64,000 bases of DNA from Burkholderiales bacterium. GTDB lineage: Bacteria; Pseudomonadota; Gammaproteobacteria; Burkholderiales; Burkholderiaceae. The stretch covers positions 62,001 to 126,000 of the forward strand of contig JAMFSK010000197.1 of assembly GCA_026225235.1 (NCBI GenBank), given 5' to 3'. This document shows positions 53,923 to 61,426 of the stretch, one piece after another (positions within the stretch are counted from its first letter, which is position 1; each line of letters opens with the position of its first letter). The translations under genes and the position numbers were made by a program. The notes beneath the pieces were generated by a model. The model saw nothing but the letters and a program-made list of their open reading frames with translations, made no database searches and had not been told where the DNA came from.

Positions 53923-54467
53923 TTGAGATTCCCCAAGCCGGAAGTGATCGGCGTCAGCGCGCCTGTTATGGTTTGCGATACCGTCGCGCCCACCATGTTG
54001 GTGCCGCCCATGCCGCTCAGGCCCACCGGTGCGCCGCCGTTATGTTGTTGTGCCACGCCGCCGACACCGAGTGCGGAAGTCGCTGCCGCGAGTGCCGAGC
54101 TGCTGCCGCCACCCGCTACGCCTGCTGACCCGCGCGCACCGTTCAGATCGAGGTCCGATACGAGGCCGCCCATCACTTCATCGAATGTCGTCTTCGGAAA
54201 CGTCGTCACGCGTACGGCCACCGGGTCGTCCTGCTTGGGCACGACGTCATACGCAATACGCGGCGTGATGGTGCGTTCGATGATCAGGTCGCCCGGTTCA
54301 TCCGCCCGCACCGGTGCCACGCTGAGCACCGCTGCCGCGCTCACGCACACCACGGCGATACGGCGCATGCCGAGGCGCGCATGGCTGGCGCGAACTGTGA
54401 TCGCGGCGCTGACCATTGAGGAGTCCGTTTTAAACCAGGCGACGGACGAGTGGGCGGAGGCGTTCAT
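53919..54467 (-). CDS. Secreted protein of the amyloid-type operon, unknown (second gene)
   Basis: A 182-residue protein. I start at 54467, one base after the stop of the first gene, where AGGAAG lies just upstream. The predicted signal (MRRIAVVCVSAAAVLSVAPVRA) begins about 33 residues in, so the true start may be the ATG at 54368. The mature part opens DEPGDLIIERTITPRIAYDVVP, followed by Gly/Ala-rich low complexity and a TVSQTITGALTPITSGLG end. I do not recognise a family. It may occupy a FapA-like (periplasmic chaperone) position. It overlaps the FapB-like gene by four bases. Confidence 0.55.
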   Translation of the reverse strand: MNASAHSSVAWFKTDSSMVSAAITVRASHARLGMRRIAVVCVSAAAVLSVAPVRADEPGDLIIERTITPRIAYDVVPKQDDPVAVRVTTFPKTTFDEVMGGLVSDLDLNGARGSAGVAGGGSSSALAAATSALGVGGVAQQHNGGAPVGLSGMGGTNMVGATVSQTITGALTPITSGLGNLK

Positions 54468-54468
54468 C

Positions 54469-55026
54469 TCACTTCCTGTTGTAAGTGACGACGTTGCCGG
54501 TCTGCGCAGCATGCGCAGCATCAGACGGTTGCGGCGTTTGCACCGGCGGCCCGATTTCGTCCCAGAGCGTCACCGAGTTGCCGCGAAACGCATCGGGGGT
54601 GGCGGCAACCATGATCATGCCGACCGCGCGACCGCGCTGATGATCGAGCACCCGATCGTCGAGCGCCGCGAGTTCGTAACGCGTTACGGTGGGATCGGTA
54701 ACAAACAGCTTTTTGGACGACGTCCGATCGGCAACTGTGACTGAATCGTCTGCCGCGACAGCGCTTGCATCGGCGACTGCGCTCGTATTTTGCGCGGCGA
54801 TTTTCGTATCACTTTCGTCGCTTGTGGGGGCCGTCGCGAGGCTAACAGGCGTCTCGTTCGATGTGGCGCCAAGCGAGGCGGGCGCTGGCTGTAGGGCAGG
54901 ATCGGTAGCATCCTGCGCCGCCACCGGGGAGACCAGGGCCAGCCAGCCGGCCGAGACCAGCACTGCACTCGCCGCTACACGGCACAGCGGGTACAGGTGA
55001 TGCGACTTCGAAGTGTGCTTGCGCAT
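54469..55026 (-). CDS. Secreted or periplasmic protein, first gene of the amyloid-type operon
   Basis: A 185-residue protein with a signal peptide (VAASAVLVSAGWLALVSPVAAQ), then an Ala/Thr/Asp-rich region (AQDATDPALQPAPAS, SDESDTKIAAQNTSAVAD) and a more folded C-terminal part (VTRYELAALDDRVLDHQRGR, GMIMVAATPDAFRGN). I do not recognise the family. The ATG at 55026 has GGAGG six bases upstream. The sigma-54 motif at 55054-55069 predicts a leader of about 17 bases that still contains that ribosome site, so this is the first gene of the operon. Confidence 0.65.
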   Translation of the reverse strand: MRKHTSKSHHLYPLCRVAASAVLVSAGWLALVSPVAAQDATDPALQPAPASLGATSNETPVSLATAPTSDESDTKIAAQNTSAVADASAVAADDSVTVADRTSSKKLFVTDPTVTRYELAALDDRVLDHQRGRAVGMIMVAATPDAFRGNSVTLWDEIGPPVQTPQPSDAAHAAQTGNVVTYNRK

Positions 55027-55053
55027 GATGTCCTCCTTCACGGGGGACTGTTT

Positions 55054-55069
55054 AGCGATAAGCGTGCCA
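55054..55069 (-). promoter_or_regulatory. Sigma-54 (-24/-12) promoter of the amyloid-type operon
   Basis: On the minus strand TGGCACG-CTTA-TCGCT: a perfect -24 block and one change (TCGC for TTGC) in the -12 block, GG at 55068-55067 and GC at 55056-55055. The predicted start is near 55043. Confidence 0.75.
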
Positions 55070-55144
55070 TTCACCGCAGACGGTTATGCAGCGGGGAACT
55101 GTAAGAATCGTCGCGCCTTACCACAGCCGTAAACGAACAAAAAT

Positions 55145-55160
55145 GTTTCAGAAGTGAAAC
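55145..55160. promoter_or_regulatory. Candidate activator binding site (inverted repeat)
   Basis: GTTTCA and TGAAAC flank 4 bases. The centre is about 110 bases upstream of the predicted sigma-54 start, the usual distance for an enhancer site. Which regulator binds it is unknown. Confidence 0.45.
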
Positions 55161-55429
55161 GACACCTGAGGCGGTTAAAATAGATACGTGCGGGAGCGAA
55201 TAGACGGGCTGCGCAGCGTGAGTGGAAGCGCCTGCCACGGCAGGGGACTCAAGTTTTACGAAAAGCCTGCCGTTAAAGCGTTATGAAAGTACGAAGCGCT
55301 CGCAGAATTAGTCTGGCTTTGCCAGACAAATTGCCGCAAAATTGCCCGCCCGGGCATCCTTTCATAGGGACGCGGCCGAGGCTGTACTATAGTAAGCACA
55401 GTCGCTGGCGGCTCGGAGTTCAACATAAA

Positions 55430-55445
55430 ACCGGATATATCCGGT
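55430..55445. promoter_or_regulatory. Perfect 16-bp palindrome
   Basis: ACCGGATATATCCGGT is self-complementary over its full length. It lies about 170 bases before the regulator start and about 390 bases upstream of the predicted operon start. Confidence 0.45.
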
Positions 55446-55614
55446 ACTGCAGCATAAACATGCCATTCGGGGACCCGCAGTCGAAGCTTGTGAAGACGAT
55501 CAAGATCGTCGGACGCAGACGTGGTGTCGTGCCTCTGATAAACACCGCGAGTCAATGTGCGTGGTCGGTCTAGCTCGCAAACGACTGGATGAATTGACGA
55601 CAGGGTCAACGTTT

Positions 55615-56994
55615 ATGGATACCGGACAACGACGGCAGCTAGTGTATGTCTCCCGTCAGCCCAACGAACAGCTGCATGACTTGCTGCGCGCGCGCGGCTG
55701 GGACATCAAGTTCGCCGCGACGGCGCGCGAGGTGCAGCGCGCGATCCATCAGGACGGGCCTACCGGCGGGCTGTTTGACGTCAGCAGCGGCTACGGCACG
55801 CATGAGCTCGGCGCCTTCGAGAGCTGCCTCACGCTGCCCAATGTAGGCTGGGTCGCCACGGCCGGCAGCGGTCAGCTGGCCGATCGCCTGGTGCGCCGCC
55901 TGATTCGCGACTACTGCTTCGATTACCTGACGGTCCCCTACTCCGGCGAGAAAATCGTCGATTCGATCGGCCACGCCTACGGCATGGTGGCGCTCGGCGA
56001 ACAGGAGCTGTCGCTGCTCGGCAGTTCACGTGATGAAGAAATGGTCGGCAGTTGCGATGCCATGCGCCAACTCTTTCGCACGATTCGCAAAGTCGCCAAT
56101 ACAGATGCAAGCGTGTTTATTGCTGGCGAGTCAGGAACCGGCAAGGAATTGACCGCGCGTGCGATTCATGAACGTTCTGAACGCCGCAAAATGCCGTTTG
56201 TCGCAATTAATTGCGGCGCCATTCCCCATCATTTGCTTCAGTCGGAATTATTCGGCTATGAACGCGGCGCGTTCACCGGCGCCAATGCGCGCAAGATCGG
56301 GCGCGTGGAGTCGGCCAATGGCGGCACGCTGTTTCTCGACGAAGTCGGCGATTTGCCGCTCGAGAGCCAGGCGAGCCTGTTGCGCTTTTTGCAGGAGCGC
56401 AAGATCGAACGGCTCGGCGGACAGGATTCGATTGCAGTCGACGTGCGCGTGATTGCGGCCACGCACGTGGATCTCGAACATGCGATGCGCGACAACCGCT
56501 TCCGGGTCGACCTGTTTCACCGGCTCTGCGTGCTGCGGGTCGATGAACCGCCGCTGCGAGCGCGCGGTAAAGATATCGAATTGCTCGCGCATCATATGCT
56601 CGAGCGTTTCCGCACGGACAATGCACGGCGTCTGCGCGGGTTCTCGGCGCCGGCCATCGAGGCCATGTACAACTATGGCTGGCCGGGCAATGTACGCGAG
56701 TTGATCAACCGCGTGCGCCGCGCGATCGTGATGGCCGAAGGCCGTCTGATCACGCCGGAAGATCTGGAACTGCAGAGCTTCGCTTCACAACGTACCGTCA
56801 CCCTCGCCGAAGCACGCGAAGAGGCGGAACGTCATGCGATTGAAGCGGCGTTGCTACGCCATCGTCACCGGCTTAACGAAGCCGCGGTCGAGCTCGGGAT
56901 TTCGCGAGTCACGCTGTATCGCCTGATGGTCGCGCACGGTCTGCGCAGCCCGAGTGAAGAGCGTTTGCCGATCGAGCGCGTAGCGCAGGGCTAA
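55615..56994 (+). CDS. VpsR-like sigma-54 activator (divergent copy)
   Basis: A 459-residue activator, closely similar in all three domains to the regulator at 46.9-48.5 kb. The receiver-like N-domain begins LVYVSRQPNEQLHDLLRARGW and has GGLFDVSSGY (D55) where the other has GLIDIASGF. The AAA+ part has GESGTGKE (171-178), GAFTGA (218-223) and LFLDEVGDLP; the Fis HTH is NEAAVELGISRVTLYRLM. I use the ATG at 55615, where the fold begins; an in-frame start at 55555 adds an unrelated stretch. It is divergent from the operon and faces thyA convergently across a shared terminator. The intact GAFTGA argues that it works with sigma-54, unlike Vibrio VpsR. Confidence 0.9.
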   Translation: MDTGQRRQLVYVSRQPNEQLHDLLRARGWDIKFAATAREVQRAIHQDGPTGGLFDVSSGYGTHELGAFESCLTLPNVGWVATAGSGQLADRLVRRLIRDYCFDYLTVPYSGEKIVDSIGHAYGMVALGEQELSLLGSSRDEEMVGSCDAMRQLFRTIRKVANTDASVFIAGESGTGKELTARAIHERSERRKMPFVAINCGAIPHHLLQSELFGYERGAFTGANARKIGRVESANGGTLFLDEVGDLPLESQASLLRFLQERKIERLGGQDSIAVDVRVIAATHVDLEHAMRDNRFRVDLFHRLCVLRVDEPPLRARGKDIELLAHHMLERFRTDNARRLRGFSAPAIEAMYNYGWPGNVRELINRVRRAIVMAEGRLITPEDLELQSFASQRTVTLAEAREEAERHAIEAALLRHRHRLNEAAVELGISRVTLYRLMVAHGLRSPSEERLPIERVAQG

Positions 56995-57041
56995 AGCGGT
57001 TTCAAGGCCCCAGGGCCTGCGATCGAAGAGAACGGACAAAC

Positions 57042-57073
57042 AAAAAAGCTCGCCAAAATGGCGAGCTTTTTTT
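57042..57073. terminator. Bidirectional terminator between the regulator and thyA
   Basis: AAAAAAGCTCGCC pairs with GGCGAGCTTTTTTT around a 5-base loop, with T-runs in both directions. Confidence 0.92.
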
Positions 57074-57085
57074 ATGCCGTCGCGA

Positions 57086-57919
57086 TCAAACCGCGATGGG
57101 CGCCTTGATCGCCGGGTGGTACTGATAGTCGACGATTTCGAAGTCTTCGTAACGGTAGCCGAAGATCGAGTCGGGACGACGCTTGAGCACAAGCTTCGGC
57201 AGCGGGAAGCTCTCGCGCGCGAGCAGCGTGTCGACCTGTTCGAGGTGGTTCAGATACAGATGGCAATCACCGCCCGCCCACACCAGGTCACCGACTTCGA
57301 GATCGCACTGCTGAGCAAGCATATGCGTCAGGAAAGCGTAGCTTGCCCAGTTAAACGGTGTGCCAAGGAACACATCCTGACTGCGGCAGAACAGCAGGCA
57401 ACTGAGCTTGCCCTCGTTGACATAGAACTGGGCAAAGCAGTGGCACGGGGTCAGCGCCATACGGCCGATATGTGCGTTCTCCGACGGCGACAGCGACTCA
57501 TCGGGGAATTCAGCGACATTGAGTGCCGTCAGCAGCAAGCGGCGCGAATGCGGCCGCGTGCGCAACTGCCGCACGAGTTCGCTGACCTGATCGACCGTCC
57601 CGCCATCGGGCTTGGGCCAGAAGCGCCATTGATACCCATAGACCGGGCCAAGTTCGCCGTTCTCGTCCGCCCATTCGTCCCAGATCGTCACGCCGTTCTC
57701 ATTGAGATAGCGGATGTTGGTGTCACCGTTCAGGAACCACAGGAGTTCGTGGATGACGCTCTTCAGGTGGATCCGCTTGGTGGTCACCAGGGGGAAACCC
57801 TGTGAGAGATCAAAACGGACCTGCCGCCCGAACACGCTGATGGTGCCGGTGCCGGTGCGGTCTTCCTTCTTCGCGCCGTTGGCGAGAATGTCCTTGATGA
57901 GGTCGTGGTATTGCTTCAT
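57086..57919 (-). CDS. thyA: Thymidylate synthase
   Basis: A 277-residue enzyme that methylates dUMP to dTMP using methylenetetrahydrofolate. The catalytic cysteine is C159 in ALTPCHCFAQF; VIHELLWFLNGDTN, RSQDVFLGTPFNWASYAFLTHM and DCHLYLNHLEQV are intact, and the end is HPAIKAPIAV. It is about 13 residues longer than E. coli ThyA because of an insert (ESLSPSENAHIGR) before the active-site loop. I use the ATG at 57919, where the family starts with KQYHDLIKDIL. The partner folA lies beyond the amyloid-type operon. Confidence 0.95.
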   Translation of the reverse strand: MKQYHDLIKDILANGAKKEDRTGTGTISVFGRQVRFDLSQGFPLVTTKRIHLKSVIHELLWFLNGDTNIRYLNENGVTIWDEWADENGELGPVYGYQWRFWPKPDGGTVDQVSELVRQLRTRPHSRRLLLTALNVAEFPDESLSPSENAHIGRMALTPCHCFAQFYVNEGKLSCLLFCRSQDVFLGTPFNWASYAFLTHMLAQQCDLEVGDLVWAGGDCHLYLNHLEQVDTLLARESFPLPKLVLKRRPDSIFGYRYEDFEIVDYQYHPAIKAPIAV

Positions 57920-58039
57920 GGGCGGCGGTGGCAAGGGGTGACGAAGGGTGAGCGTGGCGCCGCGCGGGCGGCGATGCTCACTTGCGTGCGCCATTGTATC
58001 AACCCGCCGGCCTAGGGGTTTCGGGCCGGGCACCGCTCC

Positions 58040-59332
58040 CTACATCTTCACTGGGAAGTTCAGCGTGACCCGAAGACCGCCTTCGGCGCGATTGTCGATC
58101 TCGCAGACGCCCCCGGCATGCCGCGCGAGGCGGTCGACGATGGCGAGGCCCAGACCGCTGTGGCCATTGCCCCCGCGCGCAGGGTCGAGCCGGACGAACG
58201 GCCGGGTCGCAGCGGCGAGGTCTGCCGGTGAGATGCCACTGCCCGAATCACACACGCGCAGGTACCAGCGCCCGTTGTCCCGCCATGTAGAAAGCATGAC
58301 CGGCGGCGCGCCATAGGAGTGCGCGTTTTCGAACAGGTTGGTGAGGATGCGGTCAAGCGACGCTTCGGGCAGCACAAAATCGGCGCCGGCAGACAGCTCG
58401 AGCTGGATCGGCGGGTCGCCCGGATAGACCGCGTGGTAGTTGCGCGCAGCGCGTTCACAGAGTTGTTCGACGCCGACCGGCAGGGACAGGTCCGGCGAGT
58501 CATTCGCGAACATCAGGAACTGGTCGACGATGTGCGTGAGGGAATCGACATCGCGCACGACACCTTCGCGCACGCGTTGTTCGTCCATCATCTCGGCGCG
58601 CAGGCGCAGCCGCGCGAGAGGCGTTCGCAGGTCATGCGCGACGCCGGCCAGCATGACATTGCGGTCGCTCTGCGTCTGCGCGATGTCGTTGACCATCTGG
58701 TTGAAACCGCGGGTGAGCTGGCGCAATTCGCGCGGACCCGACTCGCCCACCGGCGCAATCAATTGGCCGCGGCCAAACCGTGCCACGGCGCCCGCGAGCG
58801 TGCGCAGCGGTCTCTGCACTTGCCAGGCGGCGAACAAGGCCGACATGGCCGCCCCCACGGTGATGAAGATCAGCCAGAACAGCATCTTGTCAAAGGTGCG
58901 CGGCCCGCGCAGCGGCTGCAGGGGCACGACAATCCACTGGCTGTCGTTGGGCGTGAGCACCCACAGGCGCGGCGGGTGCGCCGCGTCGTCGATGCGGGTC
59001 ATGGTGCCGCTCGGCATGGCATCGCGGAAGTCGGCAAGAAAGCGCGCGAACGGCTCCTTGACGAAGGGATCGGCGGGCGGCACGGAAGACGCGCCCTGAT
59101 CGACCAGACGCACGCGCGAAGGCAGCGGCAAGTTGGGCGTATGCGCCTGATGCTGCTTGACCGCGTCGACGAGGAAGGTGGTCTCCTCGACGGCATAATG
59201 CGTCTGCATTTCAGAGCGCTCGAAACGGATCGCGGTATACCAGGCGAAATGCGAGAGCAACAGCACGCCCACGGTGAATATCGACAGCCGGCCGAACAAC
59301 GAATCGAAGGGACGAAACGTCATGATGCGCAT
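58040..59332 (-). CDS. Sensor histidine kinase (EnvZ/CpxA class)
   Basis: A 430-residue kinase. It has two transmembrane helices (about 13-34 and 150-170) around a 115-residue periplasmic domain, a HAMP domain, the phosphoacceptor H233 in AGVAHDLRTPLARLRLR, and an ATPase domain with NLFENAHSYG, DSGSGISPADL and GHSGLGLAIVDRLARHAGG. It would phosphorylate the response regulator encoded 69 bases upstream. The ATG at 59332 is used, with another in-frame ATG three codons in. Envelope stress is the likely input by analogy with the neighbouring Spy/CpxP-like gene. Confidence 0.92.
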   Translation of the reverse strand: MRIMTFRPFDSLFGRLSIFTVGVLLLSHFAWYTAIRFERSEMQTHYAVEETTFLVDAVKQHQAHTPNLPLPSRVRLVDQGASSVPPADPFVKEPFARFLADFRDAMPSGTMTRIDDAAHPPRLWVLTPNDSQWIVVPLQPLRGPRTFDKMLFWLIFITVGAAMSALFAAWQVQRPLRTLAGAVARFGRGQLIAPVGESGPRELRQLTRGFNQMVNDIAQTQSDRNVMLAGVAHDLRTPLARLRLRAEMMDEQRVREGVVRDVDSLTHIVDQFLMFANDSPDLSLPVGVEQLCERAARNYHAVYPGDPPIQLELSAGADFVLPEASLDRILTNLFENAHSYGAPPVMLSTWRDNGRWYLRVCDSGSGISPADLAAATRPFVRLDPARGGNGHSGLGLAIVDRLARHAGGVCEIDNRAEGGLRVTLNFPVKM

Positions 59333-59401
59333 GTGGCTCGCTTGAGTCCGCGGACAGGCGCCACGCGCGTCGCGCGGGCGCACTGCGTGTCATGCGTGGT
59401 T

Positions 59402-60127
59402 TCAGTTCGGGGCGACAGTCTCATGCTCCCCATCCGGGACGAATACGTAGCCGCGCCCGCGCACGGTCTGGATGAAGCGGGGCGCCGAGGGGTCGCCTTC
59501 GAGAATGCGTCGCAGGCGCCAGACCTGAACATCGATGCCGCGATCGGTGCCGTCGTACTCGGGTCCATGCAGCAGTTCGAGCAGCCGTTCGCGCGTCAGG
59601 GTCCGCATCGGGTGATTTACGAAGATCTTCAGTAACGCGAACTCACTGCCCGAGAGCGGCACGGCGCTGCCCAAATGGGTCAGGGTGCGCGCCTGGAAAT
59701 CGAGTACGAAGCGACCGAACGCATAGGGCTCACGCTGTTCGGGCGCGGCGCTCGGCACGGTCTTGCGACGGCGCAGCACCGCCTGGATGCGCGCGAGCAG
59801 CTCACGTGGGTTAAAAGGCTTGCCCAGGTAGTCGTCGGCGCCCAGCTCGAGCCCGACGATGCGGTCGACGTCGTCGGCACGCGCGGTCAGCATGATCACG
59901 GGGATATCGTCACCGGTCGCACGCAGCTGGCGCAGCGCGGTCAGGCCGTCGACGCCGGGCATCATGAGATCGAGCACGATGAGGTCGGGCCGTTCGCGCT
60001 CCAGACGCCGCTCGAGCGAAGCCGCGTCGTGCAGCACGGACACTTCCATGCCCTGTCGGTTGAGATAGTCGCGCAGAAGGTCGCGAAGTTCGGGATCGTC
60101 GTCGATCACAAGGATTTGGGTAGCCAT
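59402..60127 (-). CDS. OmpR-family response regulator
   Basis: A 241-residue two-domain regulator: receiver with D9/D10/D11 pocket and phosphoacceptor D53 in VLDLMMPGVDG, and a winged-helix DNA-binding domain (LTHLGSAVPLSGSEFALLKIF, VQVWRLRRILEGDPSAPRFIQ, VRGRGYVFV). It is the first gene of the two-component pair with the kinase downstream. The ATG at 60127 is chosen; an upstream frame start adds 14 residues. The GTTAC/GTAAC boxes in the region just upstream of it are probably its own targets. Confidence 0.93.
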   Translation of the reverse strand: MATQILVIDDDPELRDLLRDYLNRQGMEVSVLHDAASLERRLERERPDLIVLDLMMPGVDGLTALRQLRATGDDIPVIMLTARADDVDRIVGLELGADDYLGKPFNPRELLARIQAVLRRRKTVPSAAPEQREPYAFGRFVLDFQARTLTHLGSAVPLSGSEFALLKIFVNHPMRTLTRERLLELLHGPEYDGTDRGIDVQVWRLRRILEGDPSAPRFIQTVRGRGYVFVPDGEHETVAPN

Positions 60128-60182
60128 GGTGCGCAGTGTAAACGGTAGAGGGAAGACCAAAGGATGCACGGATGGGGCCGCA

Positions 60183-60226
60183 GTTACGAGAGGTTACGAC
60201 CCTATGGCAGGGTAACTCCACGTAAC
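60183..60226. promoter_or_regulatory. Two inverted pairs of direct repeats, probable OmpR/CpxR-type boxes
   Basis: GTTAC-N5-GTTAC (60183-60197) faces GTAAC-N5-GTAAC (60212-60226), each pair with a 10-bp period. This is the format of response-regulator dimer sites and is reminiscent of the CpxR box GTAAA-N5-GTAAA. It lies between the divergent regulator and Spy/CpxP-like genes, within 130 bases of both starts. Confidence 0.65.
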
Positions 60227-60308
60227 AATGCGAAGCCAGGACGTAATGTTGCACGCATGGAGAGCCGATACGCTGGCGGCACGCAATTCAGCGTGTCTGG
60301 AGATCAGC

Positions 60309-60899
60309 ATGGCCCACAAAATCAAACTCACCACGGCGCTCGTCAGCATGACGGCGGCGCTCGCCCTGTCGTGCGGCGCCGCCTACGCTGCCGGCGCCGC
60401 CGCACCGATGGATGCCTCGGGTGCGCACGGACAACAGGGGGACCATCATTGGGGTCACGGCGGAGGTCATCATCATCATGGCGGCTTCGAGATGCAAATG
60501 GAAAAGCTGCATGGGATGCTCAACCTGACCCCGCAGCAGGAAACGCTCTGGAAAACGGCGGTCGATACGACGCATGCGGATCGCGCGCAGGCCCGTACGC
60601 AACATGAAGCCCAGATGGGCCAGATGAAGTCGGCCATGCAGCTGCCGATCCTCGATCTGGCCGCGATGCATACCGCGCATGAACAGCAGGCTGAGCAGGA
60701 TCATCAATTGCGCGAACACACGACGCAGGCCTGGCTGAATGTCTACGCCTCGCTCAACGACCAGCAAAAGACCATCGTCAGCACGGTCATGAAGGTGCGC
60801 TGGCAGGAATTCGCGCATCGCCACGACGAGATGCATAAGCATATGCATATGAATTGGGAGAAACACCAACCGAACGGCGCTTCAGCGGTTCAGCAATAA
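60309..60899 (+). CDS. Periplasmic Spy/CpxP-like protein, His/Met-rich
   Basis: A 196-residue exported protein. The ATG at 60309 (MAHKIKLTTALVSMTAALALSCGAAYAAGAA) gives a normal signal peptide and has GGAG upstream. The mature N-terminus is histidine- and glycine-rich (HHWGHGGGHHHHGG) and the rest is helical, with LNLTPQQETLW (the LTxxQ motif) and a Met/His-rich tail (HKHMHMNWEKH). Spy/CpxP proteins are periplasmic chaperones or sensor inhibitors; the His/Met segments suggest metal binding. It is divergent from the regulator and shares the box region. Confidence 0.82.
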   Translation: MAHKIKLTTALVSMTAALALSCGAAYAAGAAAPMDASGAHGQQGDHHWGHGGGHHHHGGFEMQMEKLHGMLNLTPQQETLWKTAVDTTHADRAQARTQHEAQMGQMKSAMQLPILDLAAMHTAHEQQAEQDHQLREHTTQAWLNVYASLNDQQKTIVSTVMKVRWQEFAHRHDEMHKHMHMNWEKHQPNGASAVQQ

Positions 60900-61426
60900 A
60901 CGCGAAGCGAGCACGAGCGGACGCGGCCTGGATCGAAGGCCGCTGTCCGCGGCACTGCGGCGCGAGGGTTTTCCCTAAACCGCGATCGAATCCGGCACAG
61001 ATCGATTTACCCCTCGGAAATGACCCCCGTGGCAGCAGCATGACCGCTCCCTGAGCGGCCCATCGCGCGCACTTCAGCTGCTCCGCGCAAAACCGCCTTC
61101 CGCAGCCCCCGAGCACTTCCCCCCAGCATTTCCCTGAACGGCCCGACCATTCGGCGTTCGCGCCGCACCGGGCGCACCGGTCAGGATCCTTGCAACACCT
61201 GCCCCGTCTGGATCCGCAAGCGCTTCGGGTACAATCCCGCCTCATTCGAATGGGCGCCCGGCTGGCCCAGCGTCGCGTCACGCGCGCGGGGCACGTGGCG
61301 GTCCCCGAGGGGGACCTCTGCAAGTTCAATGTAAAACTGCATTTTGTCCGTCTACAATGAAGCCGGGCAGTTCACCAAGAATGGACGGCCCATTTAGTCC
61401 GGCTCTCTCATCCAAGTCAGGGAAAC
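60900..61426. other. Intergenic region before the amino-acid transporter operon
   Basis: About 530 bases without a convincing gene. TACAAT sequences lie at 61230-61235 and 61353-61358; the second could be the -10 of the binding-protein gene. A short hairpin (GGTCCCC with GGGGACC, 61300-61316) lies between them and has no T-run. Confidence 0.45.

Larger units (their letters stand above)
55027..55614. other. Divergent control region of the amyloid-type operon
   Basis: About 590 bases between the first operon gene and the VpsR-like regulator. Besides the sigma-54 motif it holds several palindromes that could be activator sites: GTTTCA-gaag-TGAAAC (55145-55160), CCTGCC-ac-GGCAGG (55231-55244), GTCTGGC-ttt-GCCAGAC (55311-55327), TACTATAGTA (55385-55394) and ACCGGATATATCCGGT (55430-55445). 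Short frames across it lack similarity. Confidence 0.55.
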
